Shown here piece after piece: positions 38,168-47,661 of a stretch of 64,000 nucleotides of DNA. Under the pieces are notes generated by a model, which worked only from the letters and a program-made list of their open reading frames with translations, was not told the origin of the DNA and did no database searches. Position 1 is the first letter of the stretch. Every line of letters begins with the position of its first letter. Source of the stretch: Streptantibioticus_A sp037034305 (GTDB lineage Bacteria > Actinomycetota > Actinomycetes > Streptomycetales > Streptomycetaceae); contig JBAGJY010000009.1 of NCBI GenBank assembly GCA_037034305.1, positions 62,001 to 126,000 of the forward strand, read 5' to 3'. Both the position numbers and the translations under genes were made by a program.

Positions 38168-40936
38168 TTGAGCCATCGACCGACGCACCGCGGCACCATC
38201 GGACCATTCGCCGCCCGGCGTGGCAGAACCCCGCGCCGGGCGGGTCTCCCCCACGCGATGAGATCACTCGGCCTGCGCCTGAAGCCACCTCTGGTCGCCG
38301 TCTTCGCGGCGGCCTTCTTCACAGGTGCGCTGACCCTCCCGGCACACGCGGCGCCCTCCGCGGGCGGCCAACTCACCAGCCTGGTCAACCCGTTCATCGG
38401 GACGCGGAACCAGGGGAACACCTACCCGGGCGCCGCCGTGCCGTTCGGGATGGTGCAACTGTCCCCCGACACCGGGCACGACACCGGCTACGACTACGAC
38501 CAGAGCACCATCCGCGGCTTCAGCGCGGTGCACCTGTCAGGGGTGGGCTGCGGGATCGGCGGCGACCTGCCGGTGCTGCCGACCACCGGCGAGATCTCCT
38601 CCACCGACTACGCGAAGTACGCCGCCTCCTACTCGCACGCGCAGGAGCAGGCGTCCCCCGGCTACTACCGGGTGGGGCTGACCTCGTACGGCGGCATCAC
38701 CGCGGAGCTGACGGCCTCCACCCACACGGGGTGGCAGCGCTACACCTTCCCCGCCACCACCAAGGCCAATGTGCTGCTCAACAGCGGTCAGGCGCTGCAC
38801 AGCGTCAGTTCCAGCACGGTCACCGTGCTGGACGACCGCACGGTGGCCACGGCCATCACCGGGCAGGGCTTCTGTCAGGACACCAGGCCCTACACCGTGT
38901 ACACGGTCACCCACTTCGACCGTCCGTTCACCGATCACGGCACCTGGAGCGGTGGTACGGTCACCGACGGGTCCAACTCCTCGTCCGGCGGCGGGCTGCG
39001 CGGCGCCTACCTGCGCTTCGACACCACCTCCCAGCGCACCGTGACCGCCACCACCGCGATCAGCTACGTGAGCGTCGACGGCGCCAGGCGCAACCTGGAC
39101 CAGGAGGGCCGCGGCACCTTCGCCAGCACCGCCCGGGCGGCCCAGCAGTCGTGGGAGCACTGGCTGGAGCGGGTCCGGGTGCGGGGCGGCGGTGACGAGC
39201 AGCGCCGTACCTTCTACTCCTCGCTCTACCGCGCCCTGCTGTCCCCCAACACGGGCAGCGACGTGGACGGCTCCTACACCGGCTGGGACGGCCACGTACA
39301 CAAGACGGACGGCTTCACGTACTACCAGAACTGGTCGCTGTGGGATGTCTACCGCACCCAGGCGCAGTTGCTGTCCCTGCTCGCTCCCGCCCAGATGCGG
39401 GACATGGCCGTATCGCTGCTGAAAGTGAACGAGCAGGGCGGCTGGCTGCCCAAGTGGGCCTACGCCACGGTCGAGACCAACATCATGACCGGCGACCCGG
39501 TCACCCCGTTCCTGGTGAACGCCTACAGCCAGGGGTTGTTGGCGGGCCATGAACAGGAGGCGTACCAGGCGCTGCGGAAGAACGCCGACTCGGTGCCGCC
39601 CGCCGACTCCCCCTATGAGGGGCGCGGCGGCAATCCGCGCTACCTGGTGGACGGTTACGTGCCGCTGGACCCCAACGCCCCGCACAAGCCAGGGGACTTC
39701 GACTACGACCACGGACCGTCGGCCACCTTGGAGTACGCGCTGTCGGACGCCGTGCTGGGCACGATGGCGCACAGGCTCGGCCACGAGGCGGACGCCCGGC
39801 GCTACCTGGCCCGCGGCCAGAACTACCGCAACGTCTTCGACCAGCGCACCGGGTTCTTCCGGGCCCGTGACCCGCAGGGGGTGTTCACCGGTCCCGCCGA
39901 CCCCAAGAAGAGCGTGGGATTCCACGAGGGCACGGCCTGGCAGTACATGTGGCTCGTTCCGCAGGACATCCCCGGGCTGACGAAGCTGATCGGCGGCCCA
40001 GGCGCCACCAACAAGCGGCTGGACTCCTTCTTCGCCTACCCGCAGTTGCTCAAGGACCCGGCCGGGACCGCCCGCAACGTCTGGGTGAACGGGCCGTACA
40101 CCTACTACAACCAGGACAAGTACAACCCCGATAACGAACCGGACATCCTCGCCCCCTACACGTATCTGTCCACCGGGCAGCCGTGGAAGACGACGGACGT
40201 GGTGCACGCGGCGCTGACGCTGTTCACCAACGCGCCTGACGGGGTGACCGGAAACGACGACCTGGGCACGATGTCCTCGTGGCAGGTGCTCTCCGCGATC
40301 GGCGTCTTCCCGGTGACGTCCGGCATGGACACCTGGGGCCTGACCACCCCGGTCTTCGACCGCGTCGACCTGACCCTGGACCAGCGGTACTACCCGCGCG
40401 GCCGGCTGACCATCACCGCCGCGGGCACCTCGGACAGTAAGCGGTACGTCCAGTCGGTGCGGGTGGGCGGTCGGGCGCGTTCGGCGGCGTATGTCACGAC
40501 CAGTGACCTGCGCTCCGGACGGGATATCTCCTTCACCGTCGGAAGTAAGCCCTCCGCATGGGGGACGAAGCCAGCCGACGCCCCTCCTGCGATCGACAGC
40601 CGTCCGGTCGCCCAGCACCATGCGGCGCTGGGCGTGACTCCGCAGGCGGCCACCGTCGCGGCGGGCGGCACCGTGACCCTGACCGCCGACGCGGTGCTCA
40701 CCCACCCGGGCACCGCGACCGGCACGCTGACTGCCACCCCCGCTGCCCCGCTCACCGCCGACCCGGCGCAGCGGGCGTTGAGCCTGCGCTCCGACAACCT
40801 GCCCGCCACCGCCGAGGTGCCGGTGCGGGTGACCGTTCCCGCGGGCACGGCGCCCGGAACGTACGACGTGGTGGTCCGGGTGAAGGACGGCGAAGGCGCC
40901 ACCGTCGCCCGTACCGCGCCCATCACGGTCACCTGA
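38168..40936 (+). CDS. Secreted alpha-mannosidase, GH92
   Basis: 922 aa exported enzyme of family GH92, calcium-dependent exo-alpha-mannosidases. After a Sec signal (AAFFTGALTLPAHAA) the beta-domain starts with LVNPFIGTRNQGNTYPGA, and the barrel carries YQNWSLWDVYRTQAQLL, DNEPDILAPYTYLSTGQPW and GNDDLGTMSSWQVLSAIGVF. The last 110 residues form a NEW3-like beta domain. The start is uncertain: TTG at 38168 has a weak AAGGGA site, while ATG at 38258 gives a more normal signal peptide but no ribosome site. A LacI-type palindrome lies upstream. Confidence 0.92.
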   Translation: MSHRPTHRGTIGPFAARRGRTPRRAGLPHAMRSLGLRLKPPLVAVFAAAFFTGALTLPAHAAPSAGGQLTSLVNPFIGTRNQGNTYPGAAVPFGMVQLSPDTGHDTGYDYDQSTIRGFSAVHLSGVGCGIGGDLPVLPTTGEISSTDYAKYAASYSHAQEQASPGYYRVGLTSYGGITAELTASTHTGWQRYTFPATTKANVLLNSGQALHSVSSSTVTVLDDRTVATAITGQGFCQDTRPYTVYTVTHFDRPFTDHGTWSGGTVTDGSNSSSGGGLRGAYLRFDTTSQRTVTATTAISYVSVDGARRNLDQEGRGTFASTARAAQQSWEHWLERVRVRGGGDEQRRTFYSSLYRALLSPNTGSDVDGSYTGWDGHVHKTDGFTYYQNWSLWDVYRTQAQLLSLLAPAQMRDMAVSLLKVNEQGGWLPKWAYATVETNIMTGDPVTPFLVNAYSQGLLAGHEQEAYQALRKNADSVPPADSPYEGRGGNPRYLVDGYVPLDPNAPHKPGDFDYDHGPSATLEYALSDAVLGTMAHRLGHEADARRYLARGQNYRNVFDQRTGFFRARDPQGVFTGPADPKKSVGFHEGTAWQYMWLVPQDIPGLTKLIGGPGATNKRLDSFFAYPQLLKDPAGTARNVWVNGPYTYYNQDKYNPDNEPDILAPYTYLSTGQPWKTTDVVHAALTLFTNAPDGVTGNDDLGTMSSWQVLSAIGVFPVTSGMDTWGLTTPVFDRVDLTLDQRYYPRGRLTITAAGTSDSKRYVQSVRVGGRARSAAYVTTSDLRSGRDISFTVGSKPSAWGTKPADAPPAIDSRPVAQHHAALGVTPQAATVAAGGTVTLTADAVLTHPGTATGTLTATPAAPLTADPAQRALSLRSDNLPATAEVPVRVTVPAGTAPGTYDVVVRVKDGEGATVARTAPITVT

Positions 40937-40948
40937 ACGAGTGAACGG

Positions 40949-40985
40949 CGAAGCCCCGCCTCCCGGAAGGGGAGGCGGGGCTTCG
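40949..40985. terminator. Bidirectional terminator between the GH92 gene and rpsA
   Basis: Perfect 16-bp stem (arms 40949-40964 and 40970-40985) with loop GGAAG, between convergent genes. Confidence 0.92.
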
Positions 40986-41012
40986 TCTCAGCTAGCCCTC
41001 AGGGGGAAGCAG

Positions 41013-42512
41013 TCAGCTCTGGCCACCGGCCAGCTTCTCGCGAAGCGCGGCCAGCGCCTCGTCCGAAGCCAGGGCGCCGGAGTTGTCGGCCGACTCCGAG
41101 GAGTACGAGCCGCCAGCCGCCTGGCCGCCAGCCTGCGGAGCGGCCTGGCCGCCCTCGGCCGCCGCCTCGGCGTCGGCCTCGCGGGACTTGATGACCTGCT
41201 GCTGGTGCTGCTCGAAGCGGGCCTGCGCCTCGGCGTACTGGCGCTCCCACTCCTCGCGCTGCTTCTCGTAGCCCGGCAGCCAGTCGTTGGCCTCCGGGTC
41301 GAAGCCCTCGGGGTAGATGTAGTTGCCCTGGTCGTCGTAGGACGCGGCCATGCCGTAGAGGGTCGGGTCGAACTCGACCGAGGCCGGGTCGGCGCCGAAG
41401 GACTCGTTGGCCTGCTTCAGCGAGAGGCTGATGCGGCGGCGCTCCAGGTCGATGTCGATGACCTTGACGAAGATCTCGTCGTTGACCTGGACGACCTGCT
41501 CCGGGATCTCCACGTGGCGCTCGGCCAGCTCGGAGATGTGGACCAGGCCCTCGATGCCCTCGTCGACGCGGACGAACGCACCGAACGGCACCAGCTTGGT
41601 GACCTTGCCGGGAACGACCTGGCCGATCTGGTGGGTGCGGGCGAACTGCTGCCACGGGTCTTCCTGGGTCGCCTTGAGCGACAGGGAGACGCGCTCGCGG
41701 TCCATGTCGACGTCCAGGACCTCGACCGTGACCTCCTGGCCGACCTCGACGACCTCGGACGGGTGGTCGATGTGCTTCCAGGACAGCTCGGAGACGTGGA
41801 CCAGACCGTCGACGCCACCCAGGTCCACGAAGGCACCGAAGTTGACGATGGAGGAGACGACGCCGGAGCGCACCTGGCCCTTCTGCAGGGTGGTGAGGAA
41901 GGTCTGGCGGACCTCGCTCTGGGTCTGCTCCAGCCAGGCACGGCGGGACAGGACCACGTTGTTGCGGTTCTTGTCCAGCTCGATGATCTTGGCCTCGAGC
42001 TCCTTGCCGACGTACGGCTGCAGGTCGCGGACGCGGCGCATCTCGACCAGGGAGGCGGGCAGGAAGCCGCGCAGGCCGATGTCGAGGATGAGACCACCCT
42101 TGACGACCTCGATGACGGTACCGGTGACGATGCCGTCCTCTTCCTTGATCTTCTCGATGGTGCCCCAGGCGCGCTCGTACTGGGCGCGCTTCTTGGAGAG
42201 GATCAGGCGGCCTTCCTTGTCCTCCTTCTGGAGGACCAGGGCCTCGATCTCGTCACCCACGGCGACGACCTCGTTCGGGTCGACGTCGTGCTTGATCGAG
42301 AGCTCACGGGAGGGGATGACACCCTCGGTCTTGTAACCGATGTCGAGCAGGACCTCGTCCCGGTCGACCTTCACGATGACGCCGTCGACGATGTCGCCGT
42401 CGTTGAAGTACTTGATCGTCTCGTCGATCGCGGCGAGGAAGGCTTCCTCGGAACCAATGTCGTTGACCGCCACCTGCGGGGTGGTACGAGGGGCCTCGGT
42501 GCTGCTCGTCAT
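41013..42512 (-). CDS. rpsA: 30S ribosomal protein S1
   Basis: 499 aa. Four S1 RNA-binding repeats are visible at about residues 37-105, 122-187, 208-276 and 293-362 (for example GDIVDGVIVKVDRDEVLLDI, GQVRSGVVSSIVNFGAFVDL and GQVVPGKVTKLVPFGAFVRV). The C-terminal 130 residues are acidic, Gln/Ala/Gly-rich and probably disordered. It helps the ribosome recruit mRNA, which is notable in a genome with many leaderless genes. ATG start. A near-consensus promoter at 42718-42746 gives a leader of about 200 nt. Confidence 0.97.
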   Translation of the reverse strand: MTSSTEAPRTTPQVAVNDIGSEEAFLAAIDETIKYFNDGDIVDGVIVKVDRDEVLLDIGYKTEGVIPSRELSIKHDVDPNEVVAVGDEIEALVLQKEDKEGRLILSKKRAQYERAWGTIEKIKEEDGIVTGTVIEVVKGGLILDIGLRGFLPASLVEMRRVRDLQPYVGKELEAKIIELDKNRNNVVLSRRAWLEQTQSEVRQTFLTTLQKGQVRSGVVSSIVNFGAFVDLGGVDGLVHVSELSWKHIDHPSEVVEVGQEVTVEVLDVDMDRERVSLSLKATQEDPWQQFARTHQIGQVVPGKVTKLVPFGAFVRVDEGIEGLVHISELAERHVEIPEQVVQVNDEIFVKVIDIDLERRRISLSLKQANESFGADPASVEFDPTLYGMAASYDDQGNYIYPEGFDPEANDWLPGYEKQREEWERQYAEAQARFEQHQQQVIKSREADAEAAAEGGQAAPQAGGQAAGGSYSSESADNSGALASDEALAALREKLAGGQS

Positions 42513-42873
42513 TAGGGAAAGGACTCCGGTACGGACAGTAAGTCGTAGGTACTGCTACGCCGAGAGCCCGTATCGCCTCTGCCGATTCCGGACAGCTTCG
42601 AGGCGGGGGATCCGAGATCTGCAATCTACGGACATCGCCTCAACAACCGAGAGGTCTACAACAGATGCGAGCGCGGCCTGCTCCGTCCGAGGCGCGCAGG
42701 CCCGCAGCGCAACTTGTAGCATACGGGGGCAGCCGGGCACGGTCAATGCGCGAAGAGGCATACCAGGGACGCAACGCCCCATACCTGATGCAAACCGCCC
42801 AGCCACAGCTCCCCCGGGGGTCCGCGACGTGCGGTGCCCCGAATCCTCCGATGAGAGTACGACGACCGCCGCG
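42513..42873. other. Divergent region upstream of rpsA (361 bp)
   Basis: Contains the rpsA promoter (42718-42746) and its leader of about 200 nt on the minus strand. No gene is seen. A leader of this length could hold autoregulatory structure. Confidence 0.5.
42718..42746 (-). promoter_or_regulatory. rpsA promoter, HrdB type
   Basis: On the minus strand TTGACC (42746-42741) and TATGCT (42723-42718) are separated by 17 nt, close to the housekeeping consensus. Confidence 0.75.
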
Positions 42874-43701
42874 ATGATCCAAGACTCCCCGTCCGACACC
42901 GTCGGCCAACCCGAGCCGGAAGCGGTGCGGCGCACCGCGACCGACGCCGAGAGCAGCCGGGCCAGCCGGGGCTGGTGGGACCGCAACGCCGACGAGTACC
43001 AGGCCGAGCACGGGCCGTTCCTCGGTGATGACCGCTTCGTCTGGGGACCCGAGGGCCTGGACGAGGCCGAGGCCGCGCTGCTGGGCCCGGCTCGGGAGCT
43101 GGCCGGCCGGTCGGTGCTGGAGGTCGGGTGCGGTGCGGGGCAGTGCTCACGCTGGCTGGCGGGGCGGGGCGCCCGCCCCGTGGCGCTCGACCTGTCGTAC
43201 CGGCAGTTGCGGCACGCCCGCCGGATCGGCGGCCGCTTCCCGCTGGTGCAGGCGGACGCGGGCGCGCTGCCGTTCGCTGACGGCTCGTTCGACCTGGCGT
43301 GCTCCGCGTACGGCGGGGTGCCGTTCGTCGCCGACTCGGCGGGGGTGATGCGGGAGGTGTTCCGGGTGCTGCGTCCGGGTGGGCGCTGGGTCTTCTCGGT
43401 CACCCATCCGATCCGCTGGGCCTTCCCCGACGAGCCGGGTCCCGAGGGGCTGACCGCCACCGCGTCGTACTTCGACCGCACCCCTTACGTCGAGCAGGAC
43501 GAGCACGGCACCGCCGTCTACGTCGAACACCACCGCACGCTCGGCGACCGGGTGCGGGAGATAGCGGCGGCCGGTTTCCGGCTGGTGGACCTGGTGGAGC
43601 CGCGATGGCCGGAATGGAACACCCAGGAGTGGGGCGGCTGGTCCCCGCTGCGCGGCGCGCTGCTGCCGGGCACCGCGATCTTCGTGTGCGTACGGGACTG
43701 A
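42874..43701 (+). CDS. Class I SAM-dependent methyltransferase
   Basis: 275 aa. SAM motif I VLEVGCGAGQ (residues 81-90), then ARPVALDLSYRQLRHARR (motif II), VQADAGALPFADGSFDLA and VFRVLRPGGRWVFSV, the standard type-11 layout. Substrate unknown; the C-terminus with PRWPEWNTQEWGGWSPLRG is shared with a Streptomyces-wide group. ATG at 42874 chosen as the first start giving a normal domain; no clear ribosome site. The hrpB gene begins 4 nt after its stop. Confidence 0.88.
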   Translation: MIQDSPSDTVGQPEPEAVRRTATDAESSRASRGWWDRNADEYQAEHGPFLGDDRFVWGPEGLDEAEAALLGPARELAGRSVLEVGCGAGQCSRWLAGRGARPVALDLSYRQLRHARRIGGRFPLVQADAGALPFADGSFDLACSAYGGVPFVADSAGVMREVFRVLRPGGRWVFSVTHPIRWAFPDEPGPEGLTATASYFDRTPYVEQDEHGTAVYVEHHRTLGDRVREIAAAGFRLVDLVEPRWPEWNTQEWGGWSPLRGALLPGTAIFVCVRD

Positions 43702-43705
43702 CCGC

Positions 43706-46219
43706 GTGATCCGGACCGCGGCACTCGACCTGCCGGTACGCGGCGCGCTGCCCGCGCTGCTGGCCGCCCTGGACGAGCACGGCGGGGCGGTGCTCGCGGC
43801 GCCGCCGGGCACCGGCAAGACGACCCTGGTGCCGCTGGCGCTGGCCGGGCTGCTGGACGGGGCCGGGACACGGCGGGTGCTGGTGGCCGAGCCGCGGCGG
43901 ATGGCGGCGCGGGCGGCGGCCCGCCGGATGGCGTGGCTGCTGGGTGAGCGGGCCGGGGACCGGGTCGGGTTCACGATTCGCGGCGAGCGGAGGGTTTCGC
44001 GGCGCACCGTCGTAGAAGTGGTGACGACGGGTGTGCTGCTCCAGCGGTTGCAGCGCGATCCCGAACTGCCCGGTGTGGACGTGGTGCTGCTCGACGAGTG
44101 CCATGAGCGGCACCTGGACGCGGACACGGTGATGGCGTTCCTGCTGGACGTGCGTGCCGCGCTGCGGCCTCGGCTGCGTGTGGTGGCGGCGTCGGCGACG
44201 ACGGACACCGCGGCCTGGGCGCGGCTGATGGGCGGCGTGCCGGTGGTCGAGGCGCGGGACGCGCTGCATCCGGTTGACGTGGTGTGGGCGCCCCCGCCCC
44301 GTGCGGTGCGGCCGCCGCACGGGATGCGGGTGGATCCGGCGCTGCTGGAGCACACGGCGTCCGTGGTGCGGCGTGCGCTGCGCGAGCGGGAGGGCGATGT
44401 GCTGTGCTTCCTGCCGGGTGTCGGGGAGATCGCCAGGGTCGCGGCGGCCTTGGGTTCCGTCGATGGTGTGGAGGTGCTGCAGTTGCACGGCCGGGCGCCC
44501 GCGGCGGTGCAGGACGCGGCGCTCGCGCCGGGTGCCGGGCGGCGGGTGCTGCTGGCCACCTCGGTGGCCGAGTCGTCCCTGACGGTGCCGGGGGTGCGGG
44601 TGGTGGTCGACTGCGGCCTGGCGCGTGAGCCGCGTACCGACCACGCGCGCGGGCTGGGTGCCCTGACGACTGTTCGGGTGTCGCACGCGGCGGCCCGCCA
44701 GCGTGCCGGCCGGGCCGGGCGGCAGGGGCCGGGAACGGTGTACCGCTGCTGGTCGCAGGCCGATGACGCGGCTCATCCGGCCCGGCCCGCGCCTGAAATC
44801 GCGGTGGCGGACCTGGCGGCGTTCGCGCTGCAGGCGGCTTGCTGGGGCGATCCGGACGGGTCCGGGCTCGCGCTGCTGGACTCCCCCGCCTCGGGCGCGA
44901 TGGCGGCGGCCCGGCAGACGCTGCGGGCGGTCGGGGCGCTCGGCCCTGAGGGCCGGGTGACCGAACGCGGTCGGCGGATGGCCGCGATGGGCGTGCACCC
45001 CCGCCTGGCGCGGGCGCTCCTGGACGGCGCGCGGTTGGTCGGCGCGCGCCGGGCGGCCGAGGTGGTGGCGCTGCTCGGCGAGGAGCCGCCCCGGGAGTAC
45101 GGCGATGATCTGGCCGCGGCGTGGCGCTCGGCCCGCCAGGACCGCGACGGCTACGGCGGTCGCTGGCGGGCGGAGGCGAACCGTCTTGCGGCGGCGGTCG
45201 CGGAGGCGGATGCCACCGCAGATGCCACCGCGGAGGCGGCGGGCGAGGCCGCCGATGACCTCGCGGCCGGGCTGGTCGCCGCGCTGGCCTTCCCGGAGCG
45301 GGTGGCCAGGAGGCGTGGCGGCGGATATCTGATGGCGTCGGGCACGGCGGCCGAACTGGCCGACGGCACAGGGCTGTCGGGGTCGCCGTGGCTCGCGGTG
45401 GCGGTGGCGGACCGTCCGGTCTCGGCCGTCTCGGCGCGGGTGCGGCTGGCCGCGGTGATCGACGAGGAGACGGCGCGCACCGCGGCGGCACCGTTGCTGT
45501 CCTGCTGCCAGGAGGTGGTGTGGGACGGGGACGTGGTGGCGCGGGAGGTGCGGCGGCTGGGGGCGGTCGAGCTGTCGTCGCGGGCACTGCCCTCCCCCGC
45601 CCCCGAGGCGGTGCGGGCGGCGCTGCTTGACGGGCTGCGCCGGGAGGGCACCGGTGTGCTGCGGTGGAGCCAGGAGGCGCGGGGGCTGCGGCAGCGGCTG
45701 GCGTTCCTGCACCGGGAGTTGGGCGCGCCATGGCCGGATGTGTCGGACGGGGCGCTGCTGGAGCGGGTCGAGGAGTGGCTGGGTCCGGAGCTGGGCGCGG
45801 CCCGGCGCCGGGCGGATCTGGAACGGGTGGACGCGGGCGCGGCGCTGTCCCGGCTGCTGCCGTGGGCCAGTGGGGAGGCGGCGCGGTTCGAGGAGCTGGC
45901 GCCGGAGCGGGTGGAGGTGCCCAGCGGGTCCCGGATCCGGGTGTCGTACGGGGATGGCCAGCCGGTGCTGGCGGTGAAGCTGCAGGAGCTGTTCGGCTGG
46001 CAGGAGACGCCGCGGATCGCGGGAGGCCGGGTGCCGCTGCTGGTGCATCTGCTCTCCCCCGCCGGGCGTCCGGCGGCGGTCACCGCGGATCTGGCGTCGT
46101 TCTGGCGGGACGGGTACCGGTCGGTGCGCGCGGAGTTGCGCGGGCGCTATCCCAAGCACCCCTGGCCGCAGGACCCCTCGACGGCGCGGGCGACGCGACG
46201 GACGAACGGGCGGGCGTAG
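43706..46219 (+). CDS. hrpB: ATP-dependent helicase HrpB (DEAH/RHA-like)
   Basis: 837 aa superfamily-2 helicase. Walker A AAPPGTGKTTLVPLA (about 31-45), DECH box at residues 130-133, SATTDTAAW, helicase C domain with VLLATSVAESSLTVPGV and RQRAGRAGRQGPG, then the HrpB-specific C-terminal region ending with the typical PRIAGGRVPLLVHLLSPAGRP and RYPKHPWPQDP. The cellular role of HrpB is not well defined. GTG start, 4 nt after the methyltransferase stop. A hairpin follows at 46225-46246. Confidence 0.95.
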   Translation: MIRTAALDLPVRGALPALLAALDEHGGAVLAAPPGTGKTTLVPLALAGLLDGAGTRRVLVAEPRRMAARAAARRMAWLLGERAGDRVGFTIRGERRVSRRTVVEVVTTGVLLQRLQRDPELPGVDVVLLDECHERHLDADTVMAFLLDVRAALRPRLRVVAASATTDTAAWARLMGGVPVVEARDALHPVDVVWAPPPRAVRPPHGMRVDPALLEHTASVVRRALREREGDVLCFLPGVGEIARVAAALGSVDGVEVLQLHGRAPAAVQDAALAPGAGRRVLLATSVAESSLTVPGVRVVVDCGLAREPRTDHARGLGALTTVRVSHAAARQRAGRAGRQGPGTVYRCWSQADDAAHPARPAPEIAVADLAAFALQAACWGDPDGSGLALLDSPASGAMAAARQTLRAVGALGPEGRVTERGRRMAAMGVHPRLARALLDGARLVGARRAAEVVALLGEEPPREYGDDLAAAWRSARQDRDGYGGRWRAEANRLAAAVAEADATADATAEAAGEAADDLAAGLVAALAFPERVARRRGGGYLMASGTAAELADGTGLSGSPWLAVAVADRPVSAVSARVRLAAVIDEETARTAAAPLLSCCQEVVWDGDVVAREVRRLGAVELSSRALPSPAPEAVRAALLDGLRREGTGVLRWSQEARGLRQRLAFLHRELGAPWPDVSDGALLERVEEWLGPELGAARRRADLERVDAGAALSRLLPWASGEAARFEELAPERVEVPSGSRIRVSYGDGQPVLAVKLQELFGWQETPRIAGGRVPLLVHLLSPAGRPAAVTADLASFWRDGYRSVRAELRGRYPKHPWPQDPSTARATRRTNGRA

Positions 46220-46224
46220 GCCTG

Positions 46225-46246
46225 CCCGACAAATGCTTGTGTCGGG
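46225..46246 (+). terminator. Terminator hairpin after hrpB
   Basis: Arms CCCGACA and TGTCGGG with an 8-nt loop, 6 nt after the hrpB stop. Confidence 0.6.
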
Positions 46247-46389
46247 GGGCCGGGCGGTGGCGTGACCGCCGTCGCGCTGCGGGTTGTCGTGGGTCCGGCG
46301 GCGCCCAGAAGGGGCGGGGGGACCGCGCGACCAGACGCAAGGGTGCCGCGGACGATCAACGACCCGTTGCCGCACTCCCAGCGGAGCGC

Positions 46390-47379
46390 CTACGCGGGCA
46401 CCGGCCGCGGGGCTGGTTGCGCGGTGTCCGTGGCGGGCGCGCCGCCGCGGCGGGCGCGGGCTTCCAGTACGAGGGCGGCGGTGAGCAGTGCGGCGCCGAG
46501 GCCGAGGAAGCCCCAGGGCAGGTAGCTGGTGAGCGCGAGCACCAACTGGCGCTGCTTCTTGACGAGTCGGACGGTCGAGTCCACGTAGTCGGGCCGCATT
46601 CTGACATCGCCCGCGAAGGCGATGAGCGGTGTCTTCTCCGGGTGGCCGGTGTAGCGCATCTCCTCCTTGTGCATTTCCTCGCCGTTGACCGGTGCGCCGG
46701 TGACCGGATCCACCCAGAACATCCGTTTGGTGGTGTACCAGCGTTCCATTCCGGCGGCGGTGACGACGGCGGGTGTCACACCGAGCGGCATCTTCTTGGG
46801 CAGCGGAACCTTCGTCCACGCGACGGTCTGCTCGAAGTAGTAGACGTTCAGCCCGTGGAAGTTCCGCGTGCCCCGGTAGTGGATGGGGGCACAGGTGCGG
46901 GTCTGGGCGTCGAAGTAGTAGTAGTCGCGTTTCTGGGTGAGGAAGGGCCACTTGAACTCGATGCCCTGGCGGCGTACCGGGTCGCCGTCCACGCTTTCGC
47001 CGCCCGCGTGCACGGGTGCCTGGGAGTGTGCGTCGAACACGTAGCGTTCGGGGATCTCGGAGACCATGGCGCCGTGCGGGTCGGCGATATAGGACAGCGC
47101 GTCCCAGACGACGACGTCGCGGCCGGTCTGCTGCTTGACCTGCCGCGCCGCCCGCACGTCGCCGCGCAGGGTCTGCACGATGTCGACTTGCGGAACGATG
47201 ACGTCCTTCATCCGCGTGTAGTCGAGCAGCGTCGCGTTCTTCGCCTGGAGGACGACGACCTGGTACTCGTTGGCCGGGATCTTCGCCAGCCGGGGGTAGG
47301 CGTACCAGCGCAGCAGCGGTGACAGCGCGGCGCAGAACGCGGCGATCGCCAGCAGTACCAGGCTGGCCTTGCGGCGCAT
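46390..47379 (-). CDS. DUF3068 (PorA-like) membrane protein
   Basis: 329 aa. One N-terminal membrane segment (about residues 5-27, LVLLAIAAFCAALSPLLRW) and one near the C-terminus (about 285-310), flanking a large extracytoplasmic domain with KWPFLTQKRDYYYFDAQTRT, YYFEQTVAWTKVPLP and RYTGHPEKTPLIAFAG. This is the DUF3068 layout; the family has been linked to cell-envelope pores or lipid handling, but no function is established here. ATG at 47379. A small frame directly upstream (47394-47526) appears broken. Confidence 0.85.
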   Translation of the reverse strand: MRRKASLVLLAIAAFCAALSPLLRWYAYPRLAKIPANEYQVVVLQAKNATLLDYTRMKDVIVPQVDIVQTLRGDVRAARQVKQQTGRDVVVWDALSYIADPHGAMVSEIPERYVFDAHSQAPVHAGGESVDGDPVRRQGIEFKWPFLTQKRDYYYFDAQTRTCAPIHYRGTRNFHGLNVYYFEQTVAWTKVPLPKKMPLGVTPAVVTAAGMERWYTTKRMFWVDPVTGAPVNGEEMHKEEMRYTGHPEKTPLIAFAGDVRMRPDYVDSTVRLVKKQRQLVLALTSYLPWGFLGLGAALLTAALVLEARARRGGAPATDTAQPAPRPVPA

Positions 47380-47393
47380 GGTCCCGGCCCCCT

Positions 47394-47526
47394 TCACGGG
47401 TGCCGCGGGACGGTGGTCATCAGCGGCTTCGGGGAGGTGCCGCCCGTGGGCGCTCCGATCGCGGTGACCGTCATGACCAGGGCGAGTGCGGCGGCGAGTC
47501 CGATGGCCGCGGCGATCAGGGCGCGC
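47394..47526 (-). pseudogene. Small membrane protein frame with an apparent 2-nt deletion after the start
   Basis: The minus strand has GGGAGG then ATGCGC at 47526, but the hydrophobic frame LIAAAIGLAAALALVMTV...KPLMTTVPRHP ending at TGA 47394 is out of register with that ATG. Related small Streptomyces proteins, as I recall them, begin MRALIAA; restoring one GC after ATGCGC would give exactly that. It is either a frameshifted gene or a sequencing error. It ends 14 nt before the DUF3068 start, so it would be its operon partner. Confidence 0.45.
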
Positions 47527-47615
47527 ATGGACGGCCTCCCGGTGTGGGCTGCGGGGCCGAACGCACGGTAGCAACGCCAACGCCAAATGAGAACCCGTTA
47601 CCTGACTGTACGTCA

Positions 47616-47646
47616 GGAGGGCCGGGCCGTATCGGCCCGGCCCTCC
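47616..47646 (-). terminator. Terminator after the transglycosylase gene
   Basis: Perfect 14-bp stem (arms 47616-47629 and 47633-47646) with a 3-nt loop, 15 nt past the stop at 47662. Confidence 0.9.
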
Positions 47647-47661
47647 ATGTGCTGCCGCGGG

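Noticed and set aside
42665..42877. Small plus-strand frame between rpsA and the methyltransferase gene
   Set aside because: Codon third positions are not G/C-biased like real genes here, and it overlaps the rpsA promoter and leader.
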